A stretch of 64,000 nucleotides of DNA from Girardinichthys multiradiatus (taxonomy: Eukaryota > Chordata > Actinopteri > Cyprinodontiformes > Goodeidae): positions 25,953,119 through 26,017,118 of the forward strand of contig NC_061808.1 of the NCBI RefSeq assembly GCF_021462225.1, given 5' to 3'. Of this stretch, positions 12,422-24,874 are shown one piece after another; positions within the stretch are counted from its first letter, which is position 1, and each line of letters starts with the position of its first letter. The notes under the pieces were generated by a model. It saw nothing but the letters and a program-made list of their open reading frames with translations, had not been told where the DNA came from and did no database searches. The translations under genes and the position numbers were made by a program.

Positions 12422-13372
12422 AAGAAATCCATGGGTGGGAATGCAGCATGGAGGGAACAGTTTCATCACGCATGCTTTCACACACACGTGCACACAAACA
12501 CACCTTGCAGTGCACTCTTTCACACTTCCCTCGCCATTGTCGCACCAGGAGGGGAGTGTTTGCTGACATTTTTCAACTTTTTTTCCCACTGCTCACTGTT
12601 GTAAGAAGCACTAGATTCTGTTTTTGTTACAAGCTTATCCAAACCCAGTCAGAATGTAAATCCTCTCGCCCTCACCTCTGATTAGAGGATTGCTGCACAC
12701 CTTTTTCAGCTGAAATCCTCCCTGAGGGGTTTCAGAATCTAACGCTAGTGCTGACAGGAGGCTCTGCATGTTTTATACCTTTTATTAGTCAGACGCTTTG
12801 GGTTTTTTTTTTTTTTACTCAGTTCAATGTGTAAACCTGTTTTAGTTATGCAATGGGCCAGTTTGTTATGTTATGTTAGTTGAAACCGATAATGAAATCC
12901 ATGCTCTCAGTATGTTTTTTTTTCCACCATATGGAGCGACTACTCTTGAAACGTGGCAACAATATGCACAAGTGTTGACTGTTATATATTTATATCTGAA
13001 CAAATTAAATCATGATTTTATTACTTTTATTAAAACTCTAGGATGTGTTTGCTGTAAGATTTATGGTTTAAATGTAAAAAGCATTCCTTTTAATTAAAGA
13101 GAACTGACACGACGCCCTTTACTCTTTATTTCTAGGGCGGTAATCTTGGGTTATGTACGTTAAAAGTTGCTTGAATGTGTTTTTTGATGTAGTGCACCTT
13201 CCAAACAACCAGTTGCTTAGCATGTCATTGTGTGGTGTAGATTCACTAGTGTTAGCAACACCAAAGGTTTTACAAAAGGAATCAGAAACTCTGTACTCAC
13301 CTTCCATTCAGAACAATGGGCCGTGGACATGAAATGTATGCCTGTTTAAATTAAAAATAAAAACAATAAATT
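12422..13372 (+). other. napb 3' UTR (probable)
   Basis: This begins right after the napb TGA. No coding frame is supported; it includes CA-rich and T-rich stretches. Polyadenylation hexamers AATAAA at 13356-13361 and 13365-13370 are the best end-point candidates for a transcript of about 0.95 kb 3' UTR. The true cleavage site cannot be fixed from sequence alone. Confidence 0.55.
13356..13370 (+). promoter_or_regulatory. Tandem polyadenylation signals for napb
   Basis: Two AATAAA hexamers (13356-13361, 13365-13370) followed within 25 bp by a TG-rich stretch (GGGGTGTTTGTGAGCTTGTGTG), the usual arrangement of a vertebrate poly(A) site. Confidence 0.55.
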
Positions 13373-13539
13373 CAATACTGGGGTGTTTGTGAGCTTGTGT
13401 GAAACTTTTTCTTTTTAATTTAAATTCCAAACCTGCAGCTCCCATCACTCCTGATATGCACTCTTGATCGCTGCGATCGTTGTATTAATTTTAAGCTTAT
13501 CCATTCCAGAACCGGTTTTTATGTGACCCAAAGTGTGAC

Positions 13540-14300
13540 CTCGGACAAACGGAGGCTTGCTAAGATGTCCAGGAACCATCAAGGCTTCAAGTCTGACATA
13601 AACTGGATGATGTTGGAACAACTGAGTCCCTGTCTGCAGTGAAATGAGTACATTAACATAGACGAAGGCGTCTTCTTTAAGCTTGACAGAAATTTCTCAC
13701 TTTGACAAACCAAAGAACTGTTTCGTAGTTAGACTAGACAAATAATATGCGATATGGTCACAGTAACAAGTACAATATATGGATGGTGAGGCTTTCAAAA
13801 CCAGAGAACACAGGAACCAACTGTCAAGCATGGTGGTGGTAGCATCATGCTAAGGGTATGTTTTGCAGTTAAGTGCATTCCAGATAATTGATGGGATATT
13901 GATGGAAAGCAAGCTTCTTCAACTTCAAGTCAACAGCTAGACGGTTGAAACGTCGACGCAATTAAGTGTTTCAACCAGAGAATGATCCCAAACACACATA
14001 AATGGTTTTAGAGATGAAGCAGAACGTCGTTTAGCTTCTGGAATGGCCCGGATCTCAAGCCCTCTGAAAATGTATGGGTTATGCTTAGGTCTGGGACACA
14101 ATTTAAATGAGCTCCACCCATTCTGCTAAGAGGAGCAGCTTGTTGATGGCTACAATGGCATCTGGTTTCTCTTCAGCTCCTAAAAGGCTTTTATCCAAAC
14201 TAGTGAGGGTGTACATATATCTGGAGCTTCTTTATATATTAAGTTGACCTTGTGTGAATTTTAAGAAATCCACAATAAATTCCTGTACACCCAATTTGTG
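13540..14300 (+). mobile_element. Tc1-like remnant between napb and gzf1
   Basis: Degenerate + strand fragments: AACTGTCAAGCATGGTGGTG (13819-13838), GAATGATCCCAAACACACAT near 13980-14000 and TGGCCCGGATCTCAAGCCC, corresponding to the Tc1 blocks around VKHGGG, NDPKH and the WP-SPDL region. Terminal sequence near 14230-14290 (CCACAATAAATTCC) fits a 3' end. Many stops and frame changes. It fills most of the gap between the two convergent genes. Confidence 0.7.
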
Positions 14301-14868
14301 CTTTTAAGTCATTAGTTATTTGTTGTATTGCCAGCCCAGCCCACCCACCATAAAGAACAGATCAAATACACAAATGCCCCAAATTAGAATGAGATATTAG
14401 AGGATGTAAACTGCAGGCAGTAAAGCACACAGAATCAGATTTGCCTGATAAATTTAATGGACACAGTAATCCTAATTCTCATGTATGCAGTAGTAATATA
14501 CAAGTTAAAACCATGTTTTATAGCTAGTATAGTAATCACAACAAAATACAAGTCGATAGCATTTTGTTTTCAATGCAGTTCAATGTGACAGTTAAATGAC
14601 AAACTCAGATCATATTTATGATTATTAAACACTGGCCTGAAAATCATGACTACGATTCATCAGATGGTTGCAAAACCTAAAAATGATGCATCAAGTAACA
14701 ATAGATTGTTTGTACATAGTTCCATTTTGGTTGTTAGTGAAGATCTCTAAGGATCAGTGGAGAGGAAGAGAAGAAGCAATGTTAGCTGCACCGTTTTACC
14801 TGTCATTGATGCTGTGTGAACAGCGATGTGCCACAAAAACCTTGATCAGAAAGTCGAGAAAGTTTCTT
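14301..14868 (-). other. gzf1 3' UTR (probable)
   Basis: It follows the gzf1 stop on the - strand. No other gene is visible. There is no minus-strand AATAAA, but ATTAAA (TTTAAT on +, 14453-14458) is a plausible variant poly(A) signal about 0.4 kb after the stop. Confidence 0.4.
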
Positions 14869-17800
14869 CTACACTTCATTTTGATCTTTGGTGGTTTCTG
14901 CTTCATCTGCTCTCTGCTCCGTTCTACAAACCTCATCCCCAACGATCACAGTCTCTATGTCGGGGTGTAATGTATCAGTCCCGGAGAGGGAAGCTGGAGC
15001 AAAAACGGTCTGTGTGGCAGCTGCTTCAAGCAAAGATGTTGCAGAGACAGTTGAGATGTCTGACACTGAAGCCAACAAGGTCTCAGAAACAGGGACAGAG
15101 AGGGTGGGAACAGACAGAGAGCTGGAAGGACCCTCAGAGGTCAGCGCCTGAGCTACTGATACTGGTATAGAAAAGGGGACTGCGATGGCCGAACCATCTA
15201 ATGAAATAGCGCCTGTGCTGCTGGTGGCCACGATGGGCTGAATCTGCGTCCCAGGTGGGACCTCAGTGTGGATAACTGCAATAGCGCCGACACCCCCGTG
15301 GCTAACCAGAGCGATGGTTCCGTGACTGGCCCAGTCAGCTGGGAGAGTAACCGTCTCAGATGGAATCACCACTGTTTCTGTGCTGGTTTTGCTTGCATCA
15401 TTAGCAGAACTTGGAATCACAGTCCCAGCACCTGCAGAACTAGAACTTTTGGTAGTTGTGCTCAATTTTTCCTCGGTCCCTCCCTTTTCTGTCTTTTCTT
15501 TTGTAGGAGACTTGGGCTTCTTCTCCTCCACGTTTCCCTCCAGGACAACCAGGTAGGTTTTCCACGGAGTATCCGAACCATGGATCTGTTTAAACAACCC
15601 CAATAAAACAATGAATGTTCCTTTTCTTAAACAGATACTTTATTTGGCATTTTGGGAGAGAATCCCTACTCACCATGGTGTGCCTGCGCAGGGTGGATTT
15701 GTCAGTGAAGGTGCGTTTACAGAGCCCACACATGTAGGGCTTCTCTCCTGTATGAATCCGCTGGTGCCTCTGGAGCGCATTGAGCTGGGTGAAGTGTTTA
15801 TCACAGACTTTACAGCTGTACGGACGCTCACCTAAGCAGCAAATTCAATAAAAATAAATAAATAAAAATCAGAGTGCACAAAAACAACTGCTTATACTAA
15901 AATGTGCGTAAATAACATTACCCGTATGAATTTTTAAATGCTGATTGAGAGAGTTCCTCTGGGCGAAGCCTCTACCACAGTGCTCACACTTGTATGGCTT
16001 AGAGCCTGTGTGGATGTTGGAATGATGCCTCAGGTACTCTTTGGACGCGAAGCTTTTCCCACAGGACTCGCACATGAAAGGTTTTTCTCCTAAACCAATA
16101 GAGTTTGGTTAGTCGGCTGTCTTTGTTCAAACTCATTTTGAATAAGGTTTAAACCAGGAAACATGGTTGTTTTACCCGTGTGTGACCTCTTATGATAAGC
16201 CAGCATATGCTTCTGAGAGAACCGGGCGTCACACTGATCACATGCAAATGGCTTCTCTCCTGTGTGAGTCCTACACACATATAAACACACTTATTATTAT
16301 ACTTATTATTATTTATATACGCACGTGCCATAGTATAAAATAAAAACAACCAACAGTGGTTACATCCTGTAGTGCCTTGCAAAACTAATCTGATGCCCTA
16401 AATCAAAACCTTGGAGAAAGATCTTTACACTTTTTTACTCTCAACAGATTACTCACAATCAGAGTTAGGGCTGGACTTTGACTGGGCCATTCTAACACAT
16501 GAATATGCTTTGATCTGAACAGTTCTATTCTAGCTCTGTATTTAGGAACTGTGAGAAACAGGTTTCCTTCCAGGATTGCCCTGTATATAGCTCCATTCAT
16601 CTTCACCTCAATGATCAGTTTCCCTGTCCCTGAAGAACATCCCCACAGCATGATACTGCCACTACCATGTTTTGTCATGGCGACAGGAAACCATGGCTCA
16701 GGAATGTTCTCTTTCATGGGTGTGCTGTGTCCCACATGACTTGTAACAAACAAACTTTTCTCATGGCTTTCTTCATGCCATATTTCCATTAAAGGCCAGA
16801 TTTAGGGAGGGCAAAACTAATAGTTGACCTATCAACAGATTCTCCCACCTGAGCAGCTGATCTGTGCAGCTCATCCAGAGCAACCACAGGCCTCCTGGCA
16901 GCTTCCATAATTAATGTTCTCCCTCCTTGGCCTGTCCATTTAGATAAATGGATATGGCTTGGTAGAAATGACGCAGTACATTTGAACAGTCCTCTGTGAG
17001 CTGTGAGTGGTTTTTCTTCTCTATACCTTTCTCCCTGTCTCTGCTGTGCTCCTTGGTGTTCATGCTTCATGCTGCTGTTTGTTCCCTCGTGGTTTCTAAC
17101 AAGCCTATGAGTCCTTTAGAGAATGGCTGTATTTATGCTGAGATTAAGTTACCCATAGTTGGGCTCCATTTACTAATGAGGTGACTTCTGAAGGCATTTG
17201 GCTTCTCTTTGAATTTGCTTTGGGGGTATGTAAAGGGGGCTGAAGTAGGTGCTACTTTGTGTAGGGTCCATCACATAAAATCAGAATAAAATACATAAGA
17301 TTGCAGTTGTAACAAGACAAAATGTGGAAACGTTGAAATATCGGCAAGGATCTTTAAATTACAAAGCAAAGATATACAGAAACGGCATCTTTAGGCTAAA
17401 ATCCCACATAAGAGCTGAACAAAGCTCAAACCTGCTACCTGTGGTGCATCTTGAGGGCAGAGTTCTGTGTAAACCTGGCCCCGCAGACGGTGCACTCATA
17501 CGGCTTCATGCCCGTGTGCGTCCTCTCGTGCAGCAACAAGGCGGCTTTGGAGCTGAGGGACTTCCCACATTCGGAGCACACGTGCCTCATATTTCTTTCA
17601 TGTACCTGAGATGCAGCAGGGATGTTCAGCTGTTCACGCAGACAACCTCGTGACTTTCAGAAAAACAGGGTGTGATGGGTTTCCTAACTCCTCACCTGTC
17701 TTTTGTGGCGCACGACATCCTTCTTCCGTTTGAAGGTCTTCGTGCAGGAATCGCAGGCGAAAAGCCTCTCGTTGCTGTGCACATGCTTCTCGTGGATCTT

Positions 17801-18946
17801 CAGATTGCTGCCGTTTGCGAAGGTCTGCATGCACGTCTCACAGCGGTGGATGACGTGTGCTTTCACACCGTGGTACGTGCTGGGCAAGAGAACAACTTAA
17901 CTTGTCATCTACACCATGAGGAACCTTAGCGACAGTTAATAAAACACAGGAGAACTATCAAGTTACCTGATGTGCTTCAAGTAGCTCTTCTCATAATGAA
18001 AAGTCCGCTGGCACTTGTTACAGCTGAACTGGGCCTTGGAGAGCCTTTTAACATTCTCTTCAAACTCTCCTTCCTCATCTTCGTCGTCATCCTCCTCCTC
18101 CTCCATAAATAACGGATCTTGAGGATCATTACTCTGTGCATCTTCTTCAAAGTCCCAATCATGCAATTCATCAGAGGCTCCGCCCTGAACATTGTCTTGC
18201 ACCTCATTCTCCTCGTTTATGTCTTCTTCATTCTCTGGTCCGGATTCTTCTTCAATTCTTTCCTCAGACTCATTCGTTTGGTTTTTATCCTTGGGATCCT
18301 CTTTCGAAGAGTAACGCAAGCGCCTCTGGAGCACTTTACGGCCCGCCAGCTTCAGTTTCAGCTTTCTTCCTTGCTTTGTTGTTTTCCTTTGAACAGTTTT
18401 TACCTTTTTTTTACCGTCTTGTTTCTCAGGGCTCGGTGGAGAGAGCTGACGCTTCAGATGTTGCGTCTTTGCTTCAACTTTCTCTTTCTCAGCACCATGT
18501 AATTCACCTCCATCTTTGACTTTGGAGCCACAGGTTTTCCTTTTGGGCCTTTCCAGAACTCCAGCACTCAAGGCATCACTGCAAACCACCGACAAACTCT
18601 CACAATTTAATAATCGCGCCACTTCTTGAACGTCGCCAATCTTGTTCCTGGCGACCTCTATTTTACCAGTGTAGACAAACTCCAGATACTTCGAGAAATC
18701 GCTCGAGCGCATGTTTGAGAGCAGCAACTTAGCTTGGTTTGCATCCTGAGACAGGAGAATCTTCTGGAAGTATCCACTGGACGCAGCCAGAATCAGCTGG
18801 TGGGCCTGAAACTCCTCCACATCTCCCAGGTAGTCCACCTGCACCGTTATGTCACACAGTTGTCCCTGCATCCTCATGTGATGCAGGGAAGCCAGAAGGT
18901 TTTCATGGTGGGACTTTGAGGTGAGCTGGATCACTTTGATCCCCAT
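14869..18946 (-). CDS. gzf1: GDNF-inducible zinc finger protein 1 (BTB-ZF transcription factor), 7 coding exons
   Basis: Exons in transcript order: 18946-17967, 17879-17696, 17605-17439, 16270-16176, 16089-15922, 15831-15674, 15585-14869. All junctions are GT-AG with consistent phase, giving 822 residues. The order is BTB/POZ domain (about 10-125, [20 protein letters not shown]), basic linker with AGRKV, acidic stretch (about 255-305), ten C2H2 fingers (about 309-586), then a Ser/Thr/Val-rich tail. The sequence directly after the last finger ([12 protein letters not shown]) and the linker match my memory of GZF1, a nuclear DNA-binding repressor linked to GDNF/RET signalling. The tail is longer than I recall for human (about 711 residues). 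ATG 18946 follows an acceptor at 18962, so upstream exon(s) are non-coding. Convergent with napb, as in human. Confidence 0.93.
16370..17340 (-). mobile_element. Tc1-like remnant in a gzf1 intron
   Basis: It lies in the intron between coding exons 3 and 4. The left end AGTGCCTTGCAAAACTAATC and right-end ATAAAATACATAAGATTGCA are Tc1-type terminal sequences. Minus-strand fragments are readable: a partial catalytic region (16403-16789, with [12 protein letters not shown] and LEWPSQSP) and an HTH-side piece (to 17070, with SVDRSTIS). DLNPIE has become ALTLIV, so the catalytic Glu is gone. Confidence 0.8.
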
Positions 18947-18961
18947 TTATCGCTCCTGGTG

Positions 18962-20962
18962 CTGAACAGAGACCCGGAAAAATTGAAAACACAAACAGAT
19001 GACATGTAGTTACTGTAAAGGTGTTCTATCAGATCTGATGTATGTCCCCCAATGGGTCATTATGGCAGTGACCTGATTGGGGGCTTCTGCAGCGAGTATT
19101 TTCTCTGCAATGTTTGCACTTAATTTGAAATTTCTTCAGCTTGAAAGACAATATGAAAAATAGTAGAGCCAAACTTTCAAGTGATTTATCAGGGGAATGA
19201 GGACAATCATATTCGGTCGGTTTTGGGGAAACGGCCGTGATGTCAAAGCATTAAAATAATAGGGAGATTTTTTTTTTAGGGGCATCATCTTCCACACATC
19301 ATCTAATTTAAATGTTAAACAGCACTGTTGAAATGTTCTGAGTCCCTTATTTCTCTACATTTGCTTTCGATGAATCAGACTTTAGCTCAGTGAAAATAGT
19401 AATGAGCAATTATCATTTACACTTTTTAAAAGAACATCAAAGTTTTTCTCGTGACATGAGCTGTTATTTACTCTTTCGATAGACCACATAATACTGATCC
19501 AGAGCTATAAACAACTTTATGAAAAAATAAACTGGATTATTACTTTAACGGTCTGGTTTAAATAGTTAATATCCCTATAAATCCATATGTATTCAGACCC
19601 CTTTCCCCTGACACCACTAATTACAACTCTGTTCAACTAACTGCATGTAAAAGTCACCTCAATAGAAAACAGAGTCCACTTGTACAGAATCTACTCTCAG
19701 TATTAATCCAGCTGTTCTGTAAAGGACTTGTTTTTATTTTTTTTATTTTAGAGAATAGAAAATATCACCCTGAACACACCATCCTGATGGTTAAACATGG
19801 CCTCATGCTGAGGGGTTGCTTTGCTGTAGCAGGGATCAGAAAGCCGGTCCAGAGTTGGTGGATCGATGGATGGAGGAAAATTCAGGGCAAGAAAGCAAGA
19901 TGACCTAAATGCAGTTTGGAATCTGTGGCGAGTCTTACAGATTGCTGTTGACAGATGCTCTTCGTCTCTCTATGACTGAGCTTGAGATAATCTTGCAAAA
20001 ACAAAACAAAAAAACATTTCAGTGTCTTGATGTGCAACGCTAGAGAAATACCCCACAAGACCTGCAGGTGAAATTAAAGTGAACATTGGTTCAACAAAGT
20101 ATTGACTAAATATAAATGCTTGTCACACTTTTCTGACTTTTATTTGTAAAAAAAGACCATGCATCATTTTTCTTACACATTTGCCTCGCAATTACAGACT
20201 ACCTTGAGTTAATCTACCGCATAAAATGTATATAAAATAAGTTGAAGAGTAGGGTTGTGATATAGCAAGATGTGAAAATAAATCTAAAGGGTATGAATAC
20301 TTTGTAAGGCATTATATCTTTCGGGTTCTGTTTGGTCTTTTTGCTATTTGTTACAGACACAAATTTTAAATTGATCATGCTTGATGCACCATTTCTTTAG
20401 TCTTGAACTCTTCCACTTTTTAAATGTTTATGCACACATTGCATACCATACTGTAAAACACAAAAAACAAATGGAAAGACACATACACTCCAAAGAAAAA
20501 CTTTGAAATCAGACTCATTCGAAGGATGGCACATTTTAAGGATGGTTTAATTACTTTTGCACATCCTTTTACATGTACAACATAGACCCGGTTAGGCAAC
20601 AGTCTTGCCTTAAAGTGTAAAAGGTTACCTAATATTTCATTAAACTCAGATGCTTATTGAGCGACCTCAGCTGACATGTCGTTTCTCACGCTGTAAGATG
20701 CATCTTCACAAGAGAAAACATTAATTTCCCTCATAATCCACTCTGAGTTGACACCATTGACTGCTGCTCAAAGTAAATGCTAGCACTAGCATCGCAGAGA
20801 GAGGGTAAGGTGGCTACATTGGATCTAAAGCTAACACTCGGCACCAAATGAGTTTATATGTAGGCTGTTGCACAAACTGATTCTACAGTACATTGCTCGC
20901 AGAGTGCAGCAGTGACCGTGTGGCAGCCAGCTAACCATCCAACATGAGTTAAGTTTTCTTAC
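18962..20962 (-). other. gzf1 5' UTR intron (inferred)
   Basis: A minus-strand acceptor (CTCTGTTCAG, AG at 18963-18962) lies 15 bases before the gzf1 ATG, and a strong donor (ACG then GTAAGA, 20962-20957) lies 2 kb upstream. Together they define a probable first intron. Outside the Tc1 remnant at 19585-20315 I see nothing else in it. Confidence 0.55.
19585..20315 (+). mobile_element. Tc1-like remnant in gzf1 5' intron
   Basis: Left part ATGTATTCAGACCCCTTTCC; interior TATCACCCTGAACACACCAT then ATGGTTAAACATGG, corresponding to the YHPEHT and VKHG blocks; right end AAGGGTATGAATACTTTG then AAGGCAT. The transposase is fragmentary with several indels and lacks the second Asp and the Glu region. 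Confidence 0.75.
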
Positions 20963-21130
20963 CGTAAGCTCGGTAAAATGGCAGCCCTTCACTTCCACAG
21001 CGGAAGGCACTTCCTGCTGAAGTCCTTCACAAAGACCGGTCCAGGCTTTTCACAGCAGTGACATCCGGTGACATAGTCGCTGGTTTTGAATTTCTCCTTC
21101 GTTTACGATGTCGTTTAAGCCGTGAAATAC
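20963..21130 (-). promoter_or_regulatory. gzf1 promoter and non-coding first exon (inferred)
   Basis: Minus-strand sequence upstream of the donor at 20962 is GC-richer than its surroundings and contains ETS-like cores (CTTCCTG near 21011-21017 and CATCCGGTG near 21062-21070 on the + strand). There is no TATA box. The start site is not determinable, and the exon's upstream limit is a guess. Confidence 0.4.
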
Positions 21131-21537
21131 AGAGTGTAAAAGCTTACTTTGTTTGATTTTTAAAAAAGCTATCGACTATCATAGCGTTATGTAACCGAAT
21201 TAAAATGAGCGCATTTAATATTGCGCTCTAGTTATTTTGCATGTAGCTACTCGGTGCTACTGCGCATCATCTTCATTTGCAGAAATGTGGTATTTATTTC
21301 AGGTGGTTGCATTTTTTAAGTACTAATCACGGTTATGCGTGCCATTGGGAGAGAAAAAATGGCTGTTACGGTAGCTGCTTTAAGAAAAATCTACGAATAA
21401 AGTAATATTACCGTAACGTTCAACACAAATAACTGGAAAATTAGTACGTTTTCCACGCATTGATCACCAGTGTCCACACGATGGCGGTATTGCGCAGAGA
21501 GAACATATATTTAGGCCTTTGATATGGACTGCAGGCT

Positions 21538-21815
21538 GGAACCATTGTTAGACCTGTTGCCTTGCAGGGAGAAGATCCTGGATTTGAATTGCAGCATACC
21601 TGGTCCTGGGTTCAAATCCCAGGACTTAAACAATTCAGCTTTCTTTATGTAACTTTCTGCATGGTGTTTCTATGTTCTCCCCGTATGAGTTCTCTCACAG
21701 TAATCCTGCTCTCTCAGATAGTTTAAAAACATGCATCTTAGGTGAATTGGTTTGTCTAAATTGCTCTCGTGTATGAGTCTGTGTGTCTGGCGACCTGTCA
21801 ATCATATTGTAAACT
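21538..21815 (+). repeat. tRNA-derived SINE-like repeat (TTGCCTTGCAG family)
   Basis: It reads TGTTGCCTTGCAGGGAGAAG, GGTCCTGGGTTCAAATCCCA, TTTCTGCATGGTGT, GTTCTCCCCGTATGAG, AAACATGCATCTTAGG, AATTGGTTTGTCTAAATTGC. GGTTCAAATCC is a good tRNA B-box match. This order of blocks belongs to a very common teleost SINE-like repeat. The copy at 37784 is in the opposite orientation. Confidence 0.75.
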
Positions 21816-22059
21816 ATAGTAAACACAGATGATAGAAATATGGTATCATCCATAACTTGTTTTTGGGTACAGCACAATGCTTACAGATACAATCCAGTTT
21901 TAACTATAATAGATGCAATTTCTAAAATACTAAGTTTTAAAGATTTAAAGGGATTTATAGAAATGACATAGTTTCTCCACAGAAATTAGTCAGGAAACTG
22001 ATAAAAACTGTTTAACTTTATCTGTGAATCAGAAAGTCTGAATCCCTCTCAAGCTCAAG

Positions 22060-22512
22060 ATGTCCTGATTCATTTGTGTTGGTACTTTGGTTTTCATTTT
22101 ATTTTTATTGTGATCATTTCTAGGTTGCTTATTATTGTTGTTATGGTCTTGCCATATTCAGTTCATTCTTTTCTGTTGAGTTTCTTTCTCATTTCTTGTG
22201 TTTTGCTCTCTGTGGATTTTGGATTAGACTCTTACGTTAGTATAACTCTTTTTCCCTTTGGGTTTGTAGATCCTTTTGTGCTTGGTTCGGCTCTCTTGTT
22301 TTCTCTCTGTGTTAATTGTCTGCTTCCCTCAGTGTTCCTGCTCTGTATTCTCCCCATTTGATCTGCATCCCTCTTATTAGACTCATTTGGTCTCAGTGTC
22401 ACTCTCCACTTCTCCTTAGCATTTAAGCTCCATGGCTTTTATTGTTTTGTGCTGGTTTCTTTCGTTACACCTGCCCTGGTCTATGGTCGGCTTTCTGTAT
22501 GCATTCAATGTA
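22060..22512 (+). repeat. Pyrimidine-rich interspersed repeat, left part
   Basis: T/C-rich sequence whose right part continues after the DD36E insertion (23784-23890: GTCTGCACTTTGGTCCTCC). Similar blocks occur at 25195-25308 plus 25919-26160 and at 32195-32715. The nature of the repeat is unknown; it has no transposase or clear termini here. Confidence 0.4.
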
Positions 22513-23781
22513 CAGGGGTTTGACAATAAAACTGAAACACCTGTCATTTTAGTGTGGGAGGTTTCATGGCTAAATTGGACCAGCCTGGTAGCCAGTCTTC
22601 ATTGATTGCACATTGCACCAGTAAGAGCAGAGTGTGAAGGTTCAATTAGCAGGGTAAGAGCACAGTTTTGCTCAAAATATTGAAATGCACACAGCATTAT
22701 GGGTGACATACCAGAGTTCAAAAGAGGACAAATTGTTGGTGCACGTCTTGCTGGCGCATCTGTGACCAAGACAGCCAGTCTTTGTGATGTATCAAGAGCC
22801 ACGGTATCCAGGGTAATGTCAGCATACCACCAAGAAGGATGAACCACATCCAACAGGATTAACTGTGGACGCAAGAGGAAGCTGTCTGAAAGGGATGTTC
22901 GGGTGCTAACCCGGATTGTATCCAAAAAACATAAAACCACGGCTGCCCAAATCACGGCAAATTAAATGTGCACCTCAACTCTCCTGTTTCCACCAGAACT
23001 GTCCGTCAGGAGCTCCACAGGGTCAATATACACGGCCGGGCTGCTATAGGCAAACCTTTGGTCACTCATGCCAATGCCAAACGTCGGTTTCAATGGTGCA
23101 AGGAGTGCAAATCTTGGGCTGTGGACAATGTGAAACATGTATTGTTCTCTGATGAGTCCACCTTTACTGTTTTCCCCACATCCGGGAGAGTTACGGTGTG
23201 GAGAAGCCCCAAAGAAGCGTACCACCCAGACTGTTGCATGACCAGAGTGAAGCATGGGGGTGGATCAGTGATGGTTTGGGATGCCATATCATGGCATTCC
23301 CTTGGTCCAATACTTGTGCTAGATGGGCGCGTCACTGCCAAGGACTACCGAACCATTCTTGAGGACCATGTGCATCCAATGGTTCAAACATTGTATCCTG
23401 AAGGCGGTGCCGTGTATCAGGATGACAATGTACCAATACACACAGCAAGACTGGTGAAAGATTGGTTTGATGAACATGAAAGTGAAGTTGAACATCTCCC
23501 ATGGCCTGCACAGTCACCAGATCTAAATTTTATTGAGCCACTTTGGGGTGTTTTGGAGGAGCAAGTCAGGAAACGTTTTCCTCCATTAGTATCACGTTGT
23601 GACCTGGCCACTATCCTGCAAGAAGAATGGCTTAAAATCCCTCTGACCATTGTGCAGGACTTGTATATGTCATTCCCAATACAAATTGACACTGTATTGG
23701 CTGCAAAAGGAGGCCCTACATCATACTAATAAATTATTGTGGTCTAAAACCAGGTGTTTCAGTTTTATTGTCCAACCCCTG
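22513..23781 (+). mobile_element. DD36E Tc1/mariner element, copy 1 (full length)
   Basis: 1269 bp flanked by TA at 22511-22512 and 23782-23783. Terminal inverted repeats begin CAGGGGTTTGACAATAAAAC and end GTCCAACCCCTG. The transposase has 36 residues between the second Asp and the Glu, the spacing reported for the DD36E 'Incomer' group. This is the only copy of the three in the window without a large internal deletion. Confidence 0.93.
22699..23729 (+). pseudogene. DD36E transposase, one nonsense and one frameshift
   Basis: Starts ATG 22699 (MGDIPEFKRGQIVGAR), with the HTH region at VTKTASLCDVSRATVSRVMS. TGA at 22840-22842 replaces the CGA seen in copies 2 and 3. A one-base loss near 22960 (GGCAAATTAA against GGCAGAATTAA in copy 3) shifts the frame; the rest is open in the shifted frame from 22968 to 23729. 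Catalytic residues are present: D in FSDESTF, D in YQDDNVPIH and E in DLNFIEPLW. About 343 residues when the lesion is allowed for. Confidence 0.88.
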
Positions 23782-23890
23782 TAGATTTTCATTGTGTTCT
23801 TATTTAATCTTTCAAACTGACCATGTTGCTCCTCAGTTTCTGTCTGCACTTTGGTCCTCCTTCACTTTACACCGTATGAAATCAGATGCA

Positions 23891-24874
23891 TTCAGTTAAT
23901 TTCTTCTCATCACCTCTTCAAGCAATTTTATTTCTGAAATTGTTCAGTAAATATTATATAGTCATTTAAAGAAAACCAAAAAATTACAAAGGAGCAGTAT
24001 TAAGAACAGTAAACCTGGTTAGATAGCTTATGAGAGCAAGTATGAGTTCCTAAGTTGACTGTTGTAAGTAAATGATAATATTGAATTTTGAGACTTAGGT
24101 TGGTGAGCAATATCTGACTTTCCAAATCAAAATGCTGGCTTCGGTGGGCATTCCAGTTAATTTTGGTGACTTGTAACTCTGTAACTCTACCAAGTGCAAA
24201 TAATATCAAAGTAGTAATCCATAATTCCAATAATATGTGACATAGTAATATAAATTACATAAAGATTGAAAACTAAAAGTACTATAGTTATACTGTCGTC
24301 AACTGACTGGGAGTACTACATTAATATGAATGTGAATTGGGCAACATGCATTCAGACCAAGATTTATCATCTGCAAAATGCTGTCATTCCAAAGGAATAT
24401 GGAAAGCTACTTGGTAAGTCTTTGGGGAACTGCCATGGAGCTGTCAAGTGTGCTTTCTTTCCTCAGGAAATCCATATACCTTACATTTGTCCTAATGAAT
24501 TCTGCAAACACTGAATCTGGTCTGTTCTGGTGAGTCATGCTTCTCCCTAGACCAACTATGTGCAGACTTCAGCTCTGACCTGGAACACTATGTTCAACCA
24601 GCTTTTATTAGAATACTGCAATGCCACACATAATTCCTACAGATGACATTTAACTTGCGAGCTGGTCACTAGAGATCCGCATATCCTGCACAGTAACTTC
24701 AGATGCACATTCTATGACCATGTCATTATTTGTAGATGTTTAAGGTTTTTGGGGGGGTCTTGTCTCTGATCGTTTATGCTCTCTAGATGGTGCATTATAG
24801 TTTATTCCTTAGATTTAGTTTCTTACTTATTCTTGTATTTTGTTCATGGTGCATGTTTAGTTCTGTTATTTCTA
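23891..24874. other. Intergenic DNA, nothing recognised
   Basis: AT-rich, with short open frames only (such as 24266-24514) and no domain or repeat ends that I can identify. Confidence 0.35.

Noticed and set aside
14888..15606. Open frames on the + strand, up to 112 codons
   Set aside because: They lie antisense to the last coding exon of gzf1, whose frame and splice junctions are well supported; composition of the exon explains them.
16403..16789. 128-codon minus ORF as an extra gzf1 exon
   Set aside because: It is the transposase remnant of the intronic Tc1 element (LEWPSQSP); the gzf1 exons on either side join in phase without it.
18119..18519. Two 127-codon + strand open frames
   Set aside because: Antisense to the acidic and basic low-complexity part of gzf1 exon 1, which creates hydrophobic-looking complements.
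21538..21640. tRNA gene suggested by the GGTTCAAATCC box
   Set aside because: No matching A box, acceptor stem or cloverleaf; it is the promoter part of a SINE-like repeat.
21131..22059. nxt1 expected next to gzf1 by analogy with human
   Set aside because: No NTF2-like exon could be read on either strand.
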